A DNA stretch of 45,452 bases from a bacterium (GTDB lineage: Bacteria; Patescibacteriota; Minisyncoccia; UBA6257; 2-01-FULL-56-20): positions 1-45,452 of the forward strand of contig DAIDAM010000005.1 of assembly GCA_027310625.1 (NCBI GenBank), read 5' to 3'. The notes beneath the pieces are model-generated. The model had not been told where the DNA came from. It did no database searches and saw nothing but the letters and a program-made list of their open reading frames with translations. Numbering within the stretch: position 1 is the stretch's first letter; each line of letters opens with the position of its first letter. Below, piece after piece: positions 8,289-15,805 of the stretch. Position numbers and translations under genes: made by a program.

Positions 8289-9713
8289 TTAATCTTTAAC
8301 GATTTTTATTCCAAGTTCGTCCAGCTGTTTTTCGTCCACATCCGACGGCGTGCCCATCATCGGGTCGCGGAAATCGCCGGTTTTCGGAAAAGCGACGACC
8401 TCGCGGATGTTCGGCTCTCCGAGCAAAATCATAAGCAGGCGGTCGATTCCGGGCGCGATTCCGCCGTGCGGCGGGACGCCGTACGTGAACGCCTCCAAAA
8501 GATGGCCGAAATCTTTTTTTGCTTTCTCTTCGCTCATCCTGAGGAGTTTGAAAACTTTCATTTGCAATTCGGGGTCGGTGATTCTCATACTGCCGCTCGC
8601 AAGCTCACAGCCGTTGCAAACCCAATCGTACTGCGTGCTCGTCATTTTCAGAGGGTCTTTGTCAATCAACTCCACGCTCCCTTCTTTCGGCTGAACAAAC
8701 ATATGGTGAACCGGCTGAATCTCTTTCGTTTGCTTATCCAGCTCAAAATTTGGGAAGTCGACAATCCATGCAAAAGCGATTTCATCGCGGTCGTTTTTGT
8801 CTTTTCTCAAATCTGGTTTGTCGGTTCCGTATTTTTTCATCGCTTCGCTGTACGGAACGCGCGGCCAGGGCGTCTTCATTTTCTTTTCGGGGAAAAATGT
8901 CTCCATCATTTCCGTGAAGAGCGATTCCACAAGCGACATCACCTCTTCCGGCGTCGTAAACGACATTTCAAGGTCGAGCTGGGTGTGTTCCGGCTGTCTG
9001 TCGCCTCTCGTATCTTCGTCGCGGATGGCGCGGGCAATCTGGAAATATTTTTCAATGCCGGCAACCATCAAAAGTTGCTTGTACTGTTGGGGCGATTGCG
9101 GCAGAGCGTAGAATTTGCCTTTTTGCGTCCGCGACGGCACCAGAAAATCCCGCGCGCCTTCCGGCGTTGATTTCGTAAGCAGCGGGGTTTCCACTTCTAT
9201 AAAACCGCGCTGACTCAAATAATCGCGGATGAATTTCACAACTTTGCCGCGGACGATGAGATTCCTTCTGAGCCGTTCGCGCCGCAAATCAAGATAGCGA
9301 TATTTCAACCGCACTTCTTCGTCTATGTCGTAGCCGTCGCCGTCAACGGAAATCGGCAGGGCTTCCGACTTGCTCAAAATCTCCAAACTTGCCGCGCTGA
9401 CTTCGTAAGCGCCGGTTGGAATTTTGTCGTTGACCATTTTCGCCGGCCGCTTTTTCACCTCGCCGCCGACTTTCACCAAATATTCCAACCGCAAATCGCC
9501 GGCATTGTCGGTTGACGCATTTTCGCCAGGGGCGCCACGCCCGCCGTCGGGCAGGGACCCGCCTCGGGCGGGGAAAACAACCTGCGCGATTCCGCTCCGG
9601 TCGCGGAGATCTATGAAAACCAATTTCCCGTGGTCGCGCCGCGCGTGCACCCAGCCGATAAGTTCGATTTCCTCGCCTTCTTTTTTAACAATATCCGTCG
9701 CGTAAACTCTCAT
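8289..9713 (-). CDS. aspS: Aspartate-tRNA ligase, apparently lacking the GAD insertion domain
   Basis: IELIGWVHARRDHGKLVFIDLRDRSGIAQVVF; DEDTRGDRQPEHTQLDLEMSF; GIAPGIDRLLMILLGEPNIREVVAFPK. Confidence 0.93.
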   Translation of the reverse strand: MRVYATDIVKKEGEEIELIGWVHARRDHGKLVFIDLRDRSGIAQVVFPARGGSLPDGGRGAPGENASTDNAGDLRLEYLVKVGGEVKKRPAKMVNDKIPTGAYEVSAASLEILSKSEALPISVDGDGYDIDEEVRLKYRYLDLRRERLRRNLIVRGKVVKFIRDYLSQRGFIEVETPLLTKSTPEGARDFLVPSRTQKGKFYALPQSPQQYKQLLMVAGIEKYFQIARAIRDEDTRGDRQPEHTQLDLEMSFTTPEEVMSLVESLFTEMMETFFPEKKMKTPWPRVPYSEAMKKYGTDKPDLRKDKNDRDEIAFAWIVDFPNFELDKQTKEIQPVHHMFVQPKEGSVELIDKDPLKMTSTQYDWVCNGCELASGSMRITDPELQMKVFKLLRMSEEKAKKDFGHLLEAFTYGVPPHGGIAPGIDRLLMILLGEPNIREVVAFPKTGDFRDPMMGTPSDVDEKQLDELGIKIVKD

Positions 9714-9775
9714 TTAATAATTTCTTGATACTTGATACCTGATACCTGACGCTGATTGTGTTATACTATACTTTA

Positions 9776-10228
9776 ATGATGGAGTTTTCTCAAATGCTCA
9801 CCAATTTTGTCGTCGCTCTCGCTTTGGGCGCACTCATCGGATTGGAACGCGAACTGGCGGGCAAGGAAGCGGGCATCCGCACTTCGCTGATGGTTTCCGG
9901 CGGAGCATCGCTCTTTGCAATAATGGCTTTAGTTGCTCCATCGCTTGTAAAACCCGAGAGCTCGGGGGCGGCATTGGCGATACTTGCGAACATCGTCGTC
10001 GGCATCGGATTCCTCGGCGCGGGAATTATTCTGAAAACGGAAGAGAGAGTTCACGGATTGACGACCGCCGCCGTTGTTTGGGCGACCGCCGCAGTGGGAG
10101 CGCTTGCCGGCATCGGATTTTTGGGATTCGCGGCAACAACTGCAATTATTTTCGCCGGGATATTGTATATCCTCAGAAAAGTTGGATTGGTGGAAAAGAT
10201 AGGAGGAAATCATCGCAACGTCATTTAA
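9776..10228 (+). CDS. MgtC/SapB family membrane protein
   Basis: LALGALIGLERELAGKEAGIRTSLMVSGGASLF...GIGFLGAGIILKTEERVHGLTTAAVVWATAAVG. Confidence 0.88.
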   Translation: MMEFSQMLTNFVVALALGALIGLERELAGKEAGIRTSLMVSGGASLFAIMALVAPSLVKPESSGAALAILANIVVGIGFLGAGIILKTEERVHGLTTAAVVWATAAVGALAGIGFLGFAATTAIIFAGILYILRKVGLVEKIGGNHRNVI

Positions 10229-10860
10229 TTGGTTCGACTATTGCTCACCACAAACCAGAAACGCAAGTGCCGCTTTGACCAATAAGGTCCTGCATAATTA
10301 ACACCGACGCGCGGACCTTTTTTGATTTTTGAAGCGGGAATTTTTACTCCCCTGTCCTCGATCCACAATCCGCTTTTTTTCGTCGCCGGCTTGCCGTTTA
10401 ATTTTCCGTCAATTTTTAAAAGCTCCGTCAGTTTGCCGGGGCCGGAAGCGCCGATTACGCCCCGAATCAAAACGGCTGCCGGATATCCTTTTTCCCGCGT
10501 GACAATGTTCAGCATCCAATGAACGCCGTAGGTGAAATAAACGTACCAATGTCCGGGTTTTCCGAACATCGGCGCGTTCCGTTTGGTCTTGCCGCGGCTG
10601 GCGTGCGAAGCGCGGTCGCCGAAGCCGTCGTACGCCTCCACTGCGGTTATCATCATAGCCGCAAGACGGCTCGCGGATTTACGCCGATTCACCTGCCTAA
10701 ATTTCCCTCCGAAATTTTGGCGGGTAAGCGCGGATTCACGCGGAAACCGACGGACCAAAAATTTTCCCAAAAGCGATTTTGCGACCGCCAAAGTGGAACG
10801 ATTGAAAAATTTTCCCCGAAGCGTTTTCCTTCTCGTTTTCCCTGGTCTCATTTTTACCAT
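10225..10860 (-). CDS. 3-methyladenine DNA glycosylase (AAG/MPG family) with a repeat-derived insertion
   Basis: AVEAYDGFGDRASHASRGKTKRNAPMFGKPGHWYVYFTYGVHWMLNIVTREKGYPAAVLIRG. Confidence 0.88.
   Translation of the reverse strand: MVKMRPGKTRRKTLRGKFFNRSTLAVAKSLLGKFLVRRFPRESALTRQNFGGKFRQVNRRKSASRLAAMMITAVEAYDGFGDRASHASRGKTKRNAPMFGKPGHWYVYFTYGVHWMLNIVTREKGYPAAVLIRGVIGASGPGKLTELLKIDGKLNGKPATKKSGLWIEDRGVKIPASKIKKGPRVGVNYAGPYWSKRHLRFWFVVSNSRTN
10672..10744. repeat. Family C element (CTTxCCCxCCxAAATTTC...GAAATTT...GGTGAATCxGCG) inside DNA glycosylase CDS
   Basis: Minus GCGCTTACCCGCCAAAATTTCGGAGGGAAATTTAGGCAGGTGAATCGGCG. Confidence 0.7.
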
Positions 10861-10923
10861 TTTAAGTAAAACGGCACCTTCCCGCTAATCTTGACTCCGC
10901 ACTTTTTAGCAAAAGGGGCGGGG

Positions 10924-10951
10924 TTGACATATCCTCAGCTCGCGCTATAAT
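10924..10951 (+). promoter_or_regulatory. Sigma70-type promoter TTGACA-16 nt-TATAAT
   Basis: TTGACATATCCTCAGCTCGCGCTATAAT. Confidence 0.7.
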
Positions 10952-10980
10952 GGTTTTAACTGAATAGATTGTATCGAGAA

Positions 10981-11010
10981 ACTCGCTAAACAGCGGGGTT
11001 TTTATTTAAG
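10981..11010 (+). terminator. Short intrinsic terminator/attenuator close to the TSS
   Basis: CTCGCT-AAAC-AGCGGGG followed by TTTTTATTT. Confidence 0.5.
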
Positions 11011-11157
11011 CATCCGAATAGCGGTATCCGAATAGCCCTGACAAATAGGCACATCCGAATATCGCCCATCCGAATCAAAAATATTCGGAGCATTCGGATG
11101 TATTCGCAGATTCGGATCGCGTGTGGAAGTTTTGGCGGCAGCTCATAACCGCCGATT

Positions 11158-11655
11158 ATGCAAACAATTTTAGCAAAAATACTGGCGGCGGGATTTGCGG
11201 CAAGTATGACCATTGGCGGACAAACCACCCCCCAAACGCTTAACGCAACGATAACGCCGGCAGTAATATACTCCCAAAACGGTAATATTGTAGTTATCCC
11301 TTCAGCAGAACGCGCCGTGAATACAAATCTTGATGCTTGGATAGAAAATCTTGCCCTCCTTGAATCAAAAGGCAGGAACAACATAAAAGTTCTTGACTAT
11401 AACGGGCTCCACTCTTTCGGCTGTCTGCAATTCCAGATAAGCACGTTCGCGGAATTCGGAACGAAGTACGGTTTCTTCTCCCAAAACGATAATATCGGGA
11501 AACTGATTTACGATTGCGAACTCCAGAAAAAAATCGCGAAGCTTATGATTCTTGAAAACCCGGACAACTGGCGGAGATGGTACACGTCGGTTGTAACAAA
11601 GGGTCTCGGTCTGCCGCCAATTGACGAAAAACCTGTTCTGCTTTCGCTGAGATGA
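11158..11655 (+). CDS. Secreted protein with lysozyme/transglycosylase-like region
   Basis: Signal-like N-terminus; LLESKGRNNIKVLDYNGLHSFGCLQFQISTFAEFG...ENPDNWRRWYTSVVTKGLG. Confidence 0.6.
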   Translation: MQTILAKILAAGFAASMTIGGQTTPQTLNATITPAVIYSQNGNIVVIPSAERAVNTNLDAWIENLALLESKGRNNIKVLDYNGLHSFGCLQFQISTFAEFGTKYGFFSQNDNIGKLIYDCELQKKIAKLMILENPDNWRRWYTSVVTKGLGLPPIDEKPVLLSLR

Positions 11656-11689
11656 TGAACTTGCTTCAGTTCGAAAAATTTGTTAAGAT

Positions 11690-12175
11690 GATGACGCTGG
11701 TAATCCAGGTAATAGGTCGCCTTAGGCGACAGGAAAGTCCGGACACCGCTCCGACTTTGGTCGGGGAAGCGTATCCGCTAACAGCGGACCGCAGTAATGC
11801 GAGAGGTGCGAGCAGAGACGTCCCGAAGCGAAAGTTTCGGGAGAGCCCAATCTCAACGTTGTCGGCTCAGTCCCGCCATAGAGATAAAAAAACGGGAGTG
11901 AAACGGCTAAATCCTTACAGGGTGCAAGGCCGCGCCGAAGCACATAAAGCAATTTATGTGCTCGGAGTGCCGCTCGAGTTCGAGAGCAATCGAGAACCCA
12001 GATAAATTATTACACCGATTTTGTTTTCGAGCTTTGCGAGAAAATACAAAATCGAGTGTCCCGCAGAAGCGAAAGCGGAAGCGGGACCCCGCCGATGGCG
12101 GGATGCTCGGTTTCGTAATATCGCTTCGCTCAAACGAAACCGGCACAGAATCCGGCTTACGGATTACCAACGCAA
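11690..12175 (+). ncRNA. rnpB: RNase P RNA (expanded, with a palindromic insertion)
   Basis: AGGAAAGTCCGGACACC near 5' end; GGGTGCAAGGCC; ACAGAATCCGGCTTACGG near 3' end; P1 TGGTAATCC/GGATTACCA. Confidence 0.93.
11935..11965. repeat. Palindrome family A, copy 5
   Basis: ccgaagcacataaagcaatttatgtgctcgg; inside rnpB. Confidence 0.9.
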
Positions 12176-12206
12176 AACCCGCGATTATATCGCGGGTTTT
12201 GTTTTC
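12174..12206 (+). terminator. Intrinsic terminator of rnpB
   Basis: AAAACCCGCGATTATATCGCGGGTTTTGTTTT. Confidence 0.85.
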
Positions 12207-12245
12207 CAAAGCCCTTTGTTGTCAACACTATGACGCGTCATAGTA

Positions 12246-12267
12246 CCACTATGCTATAGCATAGTGG
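12246..12267. repeat. Palindrome CCACTATGCTATAGCATAGTGG (related copies at 22490-22505 and 29413-29428)
   Basis: Perfect palindrome; the 16-bp core CTATGCTATAGCATAG occurs three times, all intergenic. Confidence 0.85.
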
Positions 12268-12293
12268 TTTCTGTGTGTATAAGTTGAAACCAA

Positions 12294-12902
12294 TTACTTG
12301 TGAAATCCCAAGTCCGCCGGATTGTCGTCGCCGAAGATTCGTCTTACAATTCCTTCTTTTTTCTCGAAATCCGAGCGCAATCGCGAAACTTCCTCGGCAA
12401 GCAGCACCGTTTCTTCAGACAATTCCTTTCTTTTGATTGCCCATTTGGACCAGTAATCAATCACGAGCCGGCTGTCGCCGAAAACTTTTTTTACTTTTTT
12501 CTTTTTGGCGATTTCGAGCGCGTATTTCATCGCCAGCAGCTCGCCGTAATTATTCGTCGCCGAAGAATCCAAAAGATATTTGCCGAATTTGTTCAAAAGT
12601 TCTTTCGGCAACGATTTGTGCAAAAGATTCTTTCCGCTCTCGTCGGTGACGCTTATTTCCACGCCGTGTCCCCTACCCGTGCCGGCGTCAAAATAAATTC
12701 CCGGCGTTAATTTCTTTAATATCTTAATTTCATAATTTGCTCCCAATTTTAGCCATTTCTCCGCTTCCACCCTCGTTTTGAAACCGCGGTACCGCGCGCC
12801 GGTTTTCCCGGAAATGATTTTTTCGCATTTCCCCCAGCTGTCAACAATACCACTTTTTCCTATTTGGGGAATGAAATACGCATAAAATTTTTTAACACTC
12901 AT
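12294..12902 (-). CDS. Ribonuclease HI-like protein with N-terminal viroplasmin-like domain
   Basis: YAYFIPQIGKSGIVDSWGKCEKIISGKTGARYRGFKTRVEAEKWL; IYFDAGTGRGHGVEISVTDESG...NNYGELLAMKYALEIAKK...GDSRLVIDYWSKW. Confidence 0.8.
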   Translation of the reverse strand: MSVKKFYAYFIPQIGKSGIVDSWGKCEKIISGKTGARYRGFKTRVEAEKWLKLGANYEIKILKKLTPGIYFDAGTGRGHGVEISVTDESGKNLLHKSLPKELLNKFGKYLLDSSATNNYGELLAMKYALEIAKKKKVKKVFGDSRLVIDYWSKWAIKRKELSEETVLLAEEVSRLRSDFEKKEGIVRRIFGDDNPADLGFHK

Positions 12903-12997
12903 GAAAATATGAAAACAATAAAAGAAATGAGTTTACTATAATATAATCACAATTGTGATTATTTCATAGTAAGCAGGAACTCGGACATACAGAAATT

Positions 12998-13570
12998 TCA
13001 AAATGCACGGCGTTCTGGTTCTTTCAGAAGTTTCAGAAAAACCTGATACGTCGTTCGCGCGTCGTCAATGGCGCGGTGCGGCCGCCCCGGCGGAAGTTTG
13101 AAATAAGCGGAAAGTTCGCTTAAAGACAAGTGCGGCAAGCTCGGATGGCCGGCGAGTTTCTGCCAAGCCAAAGAGAAAGTATCCAGCCCCTTGTAATAAT
13201 AATTGAAGCGCATACCGTACTGCTCGAGCGATTTTTTTACGTGCATCCAGTCAAAAGCAATGTTATGTCCGACTAAAACCGTGCCTTCCGTGTAAGACAA
13301 AAACTGCTCCAAGCCGGTTTTCAAATCCACGCCCTCTATCGCCCACTCTTCCGGGTCATAGCCGACGATGCCCAAAGAATCGGGGTCGGCGGTCTCAATA
13401 TGCACCGGCTTTATTTTGATGTCTTTTTCAGCAATTATTTCAAACGTTTTCGCTTTCGCTTTCACCAAGCCGATTTCAATAAGCTCTTTGTCCAAATCAA
13501 AACCGGTCGTTTCCGTATCGAAAAAAACGAGGTCGGCTTCGGCAATGTTTATTTCCGGATCTCGCGGCAT
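12998..13570 (-). CDS. DnaQ-like 3'-5' exonuclease (DEDDh)
   Basis: LVFFDTETTGFDLDKELIEIGLVKAK; LVGHNIAFDWMHVKKSLEQYG; HRAIDDARTTYQVFLKLL. Confidence 0.88.
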   Translation of the reverse strand: MPRDPEINIAEADLVFFDTETTGFDLDKELIEIGLVKAKAKTFEIIAEKDIKIKPVHIETADPDSLGIVGYDPEEWAIEGVDLKTGLEQFLSYTEGTVLVGHNIAFDWMHVKKSLEQYGMRFNYYYKGLDTFSLAWQKLAGHPSLPHLSLSELSAYFKLPPGRPHRAIDDARTTYQVFLKLLKEPERRAF

Positions 13571-13634
13571 GATGATAAAGCTTATATTATCTGATTTTTA
13601 GCTAACCTACAAATTGCGAAATTTGCGAAATGCT

Positions 13635-13668
13635 CTATACCCCTTATTCGCACGAATAAGGGGTATAG
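13635..13668. repeat. Palindrome CTATACCCCTTATTCGCACGAATAAGGGGTATAG, partner at 13983-14021
   Basis: Two related copies flanking the arsR-like gene. Confidence 0.85.
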
Positions 13669-13682
13669 CAAAATTTGCAAAC

Positions 13683-13949
13683 CTAAAGAACAGAAACAAT
13701 ATTTTTCACGATTTGGGAATTTGTTGGGGATATCCGGTAAAACGCCTGTAAACTCCTCTGTTCCCTTTCGATGATGTCCAGCGCGGCAAGTACACCCAAG
13801 TGCCTGGATGTGGACTTAAAAGAAAGCTTGATTGCTCCCGCGATTTCCGAAACAGACGCCTCTCGGTGAGATTTAATGTGCTTCAATATCGCCAGCCGCC
13901 TGCGATTAGCCAGCGCTTTAAGCTGTTTTTCTAAATTCTTTGTATCCAT
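13683..13949 (-). CDS. ArsR-family HTH transcriptional regulator
   Basis: LEKQLKALANRRRLAILKHIKSHREASVSEIAGAIKLSFKSTSRHLGVLAALDIIEREQRSLQAFYRI. Confidence 0.85.
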   Translation of the reverse strand: MDTKNLEKQLKALANRRRLAILKHIKSHREASVSEIAGAIKLSFKSTSRHLGVLAALDIIEREQRSLQAFYRISPTNSQIVKNIVSVL

Positions 13950-14053
13950 AGTGCCTACAGCGTCAATTATACAACAATTCTGCTATGCCCCCCCCCTAAT
14001 TCGTGCGAATTAGGGGTATAGTATGATAGTATAGTAATGGAAAACAGAGGATA

Positions 14054-14446
14054 TTACCGTTCCCATTGTTTAACGTAAGGCGCAAAGTCAACCTGATATG
14101 GCGGAATTCCTAATGATATCCCGTAAGCCGTGGCGGCATCGTATTCTTCTTTGCTGGCGCGGTTCACACGAAAAATTTTCCTCGGATAGATTATGTAGTG
14201 TGTTCTGTCATTTTTAAAATCTGCGTACCAAGAACTCGGTTTGTCGTTGATTACTTCGCTGATTTTTTTCGCTATTTCGCTAGCTCGTTCTTCTGGAATT
14301 TGAACAGTGTGCAGTGTCCATTGTTTTAGCCACGGAGTTTTGTGGTCTTTCGTGACGGGTTCAATTTTCGTTTCTACGATTTTTATATCCCGCAAGACAT
14401 TGCTATCTGATAAACTTTCCTCAATGATAACGCCTTTGTAATCCAT
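14054..14446 (-). CDS. Conserved hypothetical protein
   Basis: Intact ORF MDYKGVIIEESLSDSNVLRDIKIVETKIEPV... Confidence 0.6.
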   Translation of the reverse strand: MDYKGVIIEESLSDSNVLRDIKIVETKIEPVTKDHKTPWLKQWTLHTVQIPEERASEIAKKISEVINDKPSSWYADFKNDRTHYIIYPRKIFRVNRASKEEYDAATAYGISLGIPPYQVDFAPYVKQWER

Positions 14447-14466
14447 TTTAATTAATTTTTATTCTC

Positions 14467-15705
14467 TCAATGCTTCCCGCCTTTGGTGAGGCTCTCACCC
14501 CATCTTCGCCGAGTCGAAGCGGGCGCCTTCCCAAGGGCGGCAATACCCGGAAGTTTTTCGCCGGCGAGGAAATCCAACATCGCTCCCCCGCCGGTGGAGA
14601 TGAAAGAAAATTTTTTATCCAAGCCGCGTTCTTTCAAAAAAGCGACCGTTTCTCCGCCGCCGGTTAACGAAAACGTCTTTTTGTTCGAAGTTATCGCCCT
14701 GGCGACCGCAAGCGTTCCCGCCGAAAATCCTTTTTTCTCAAACGCGCCCATCGGCCCGCTCCAGATTATCGTTTTCGCTCCTCTGATTTTTTCCGAAAAA
14801 ATCTCTGCGGTCGCTTTGCCTATGTCCAAAGCCGCCCTGCCGCCGAATTTCAAGTCAACGGGCAAAACCAAATTTTTGTAGCCGAGAATCTTCCGGAGAT
14901 TTTTCAAATCCTTTTTATCCTTGTCCATCAGCGAATTTTTGACATCAACGCCTTTCAAAAACAAAAGTGTGTTAGCCGCCGCGCCGCCGAGAAGAAAAGA
15001 ATCGGCTTTGTTTCTGAAATATTTCAAAACGCCGAGCTTGTCGTGTGCTTTCGCGCCGCCGAGAACGACAACAAGCGGCCTTCCCGATTTCGTCATCGCG
15101 TGCGAGAGAAACTTGATTTCTTTCTCCATTTCCAATCCTGTGAAACTCGGCAGAAATTCCGTTATCGCGACGACCGACGCGTTTTTCCTGTGGGAAACGG
15201 CGAAAGCGTCGTTGACGTAAAAATCCCCGAGGGCGGCGAGTTTTCTGGCGAGTTTTCCGTCGTTTGCTTCCTCGCCTTTCAAAAACCGCACGTTTTCAAG
15301 AACGAAAACCGAATTTTTCGGCGCCCTCCGGACAGCGTCTTTTATTTTTTCAAAATTGAAACGCGGCAGAAACACGACTTTTTTTCCGAGCAACTTTGAA
15401 AGATAAATCGCGTCCTTTCTCAAACTTAATTTTTTATTAACCCCCCTTATTCCACCATTCGCGCGAATGAGGGAATGAGAAATTGGCTGGGGGCGGCCGC
15501 GGTGGCTCAAAATCAAAATTTTGTCGGCGCGCTTAAGTAAAAATTTTATCGTCGGCACCGCCGCTTTCATCCGCCATTCGTCCTCGGAATTGAAATCAAG
15601 CCGCAACAAGACGACGCCGCGCAAATCTTTCCCCCTCGCCTTGCTCAAGTAGTTTATTCCCGCGCCAAATGATTTTGTTTTGCTTTCTTTTAGTTTGTTC
15701 ATCAA
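14467..15705 (-). CDS. pgk: Phosphoglycerate kinase
   Basis: LRGVVLLRLDFNS, ILILSHRGRPQ, VFVLENVRFLKGEE, VNDAFAVSHRKNAS, GGAKAHDKLGVL, TIIWSGPMGAFE, GGGETVAFL. Confidence 0.92.
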   Translation of the reverse strand: MMNKLKESKTKSFGAGINYLSKARGKDLRGVVLLRLDFNSEDEWRMKAAVPTIKFLLKRADKILILSHRGRPQPISHSLIRANGGIRGVNKKLSLRKDAIYLSKLLGKKVVFLPRFNFEKIKDAVRRAPKNSVFVLENVRFLKGEEANDGKLARKLAALGDFYVNDAFAVSHRKNASVVAITEFLPSFTGLEMEKEIKFLSHAMTKSGRPLVVVLGGAKAHDKLGVLKYFRNKADSFLLGGAAANTLLFLKGVDVKNSLMDKDKKDLKNLRKILGYKNLVLPVDLKFGGRAALDIGKATAEIFSEKIRGAKTIIWSGPMGAFEKKGFSAGTLAVARAITSNKKTFSLTGGGETVAFLKERGLDKKFSFISTGGGAMLDFLAGEKLPGIAALGKAPASTRRRWGESLTKGGKH

Positions 15706-15805
15706 AGTTCCTTTGTTCCCTTTTTAGCTACAATCTTCAATGTCATACAATTTACAACTATCAAATTATAACCATCAAAACTCGCTATAGTGTGGAGGCG
15801 GGTCA

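Noticed and set aside
8283-9170. 295-aa plus-strand ORF antisense to aspS
   Set aside because: Antisense shadow of a confident AspRS gene; no recognizable motifs.
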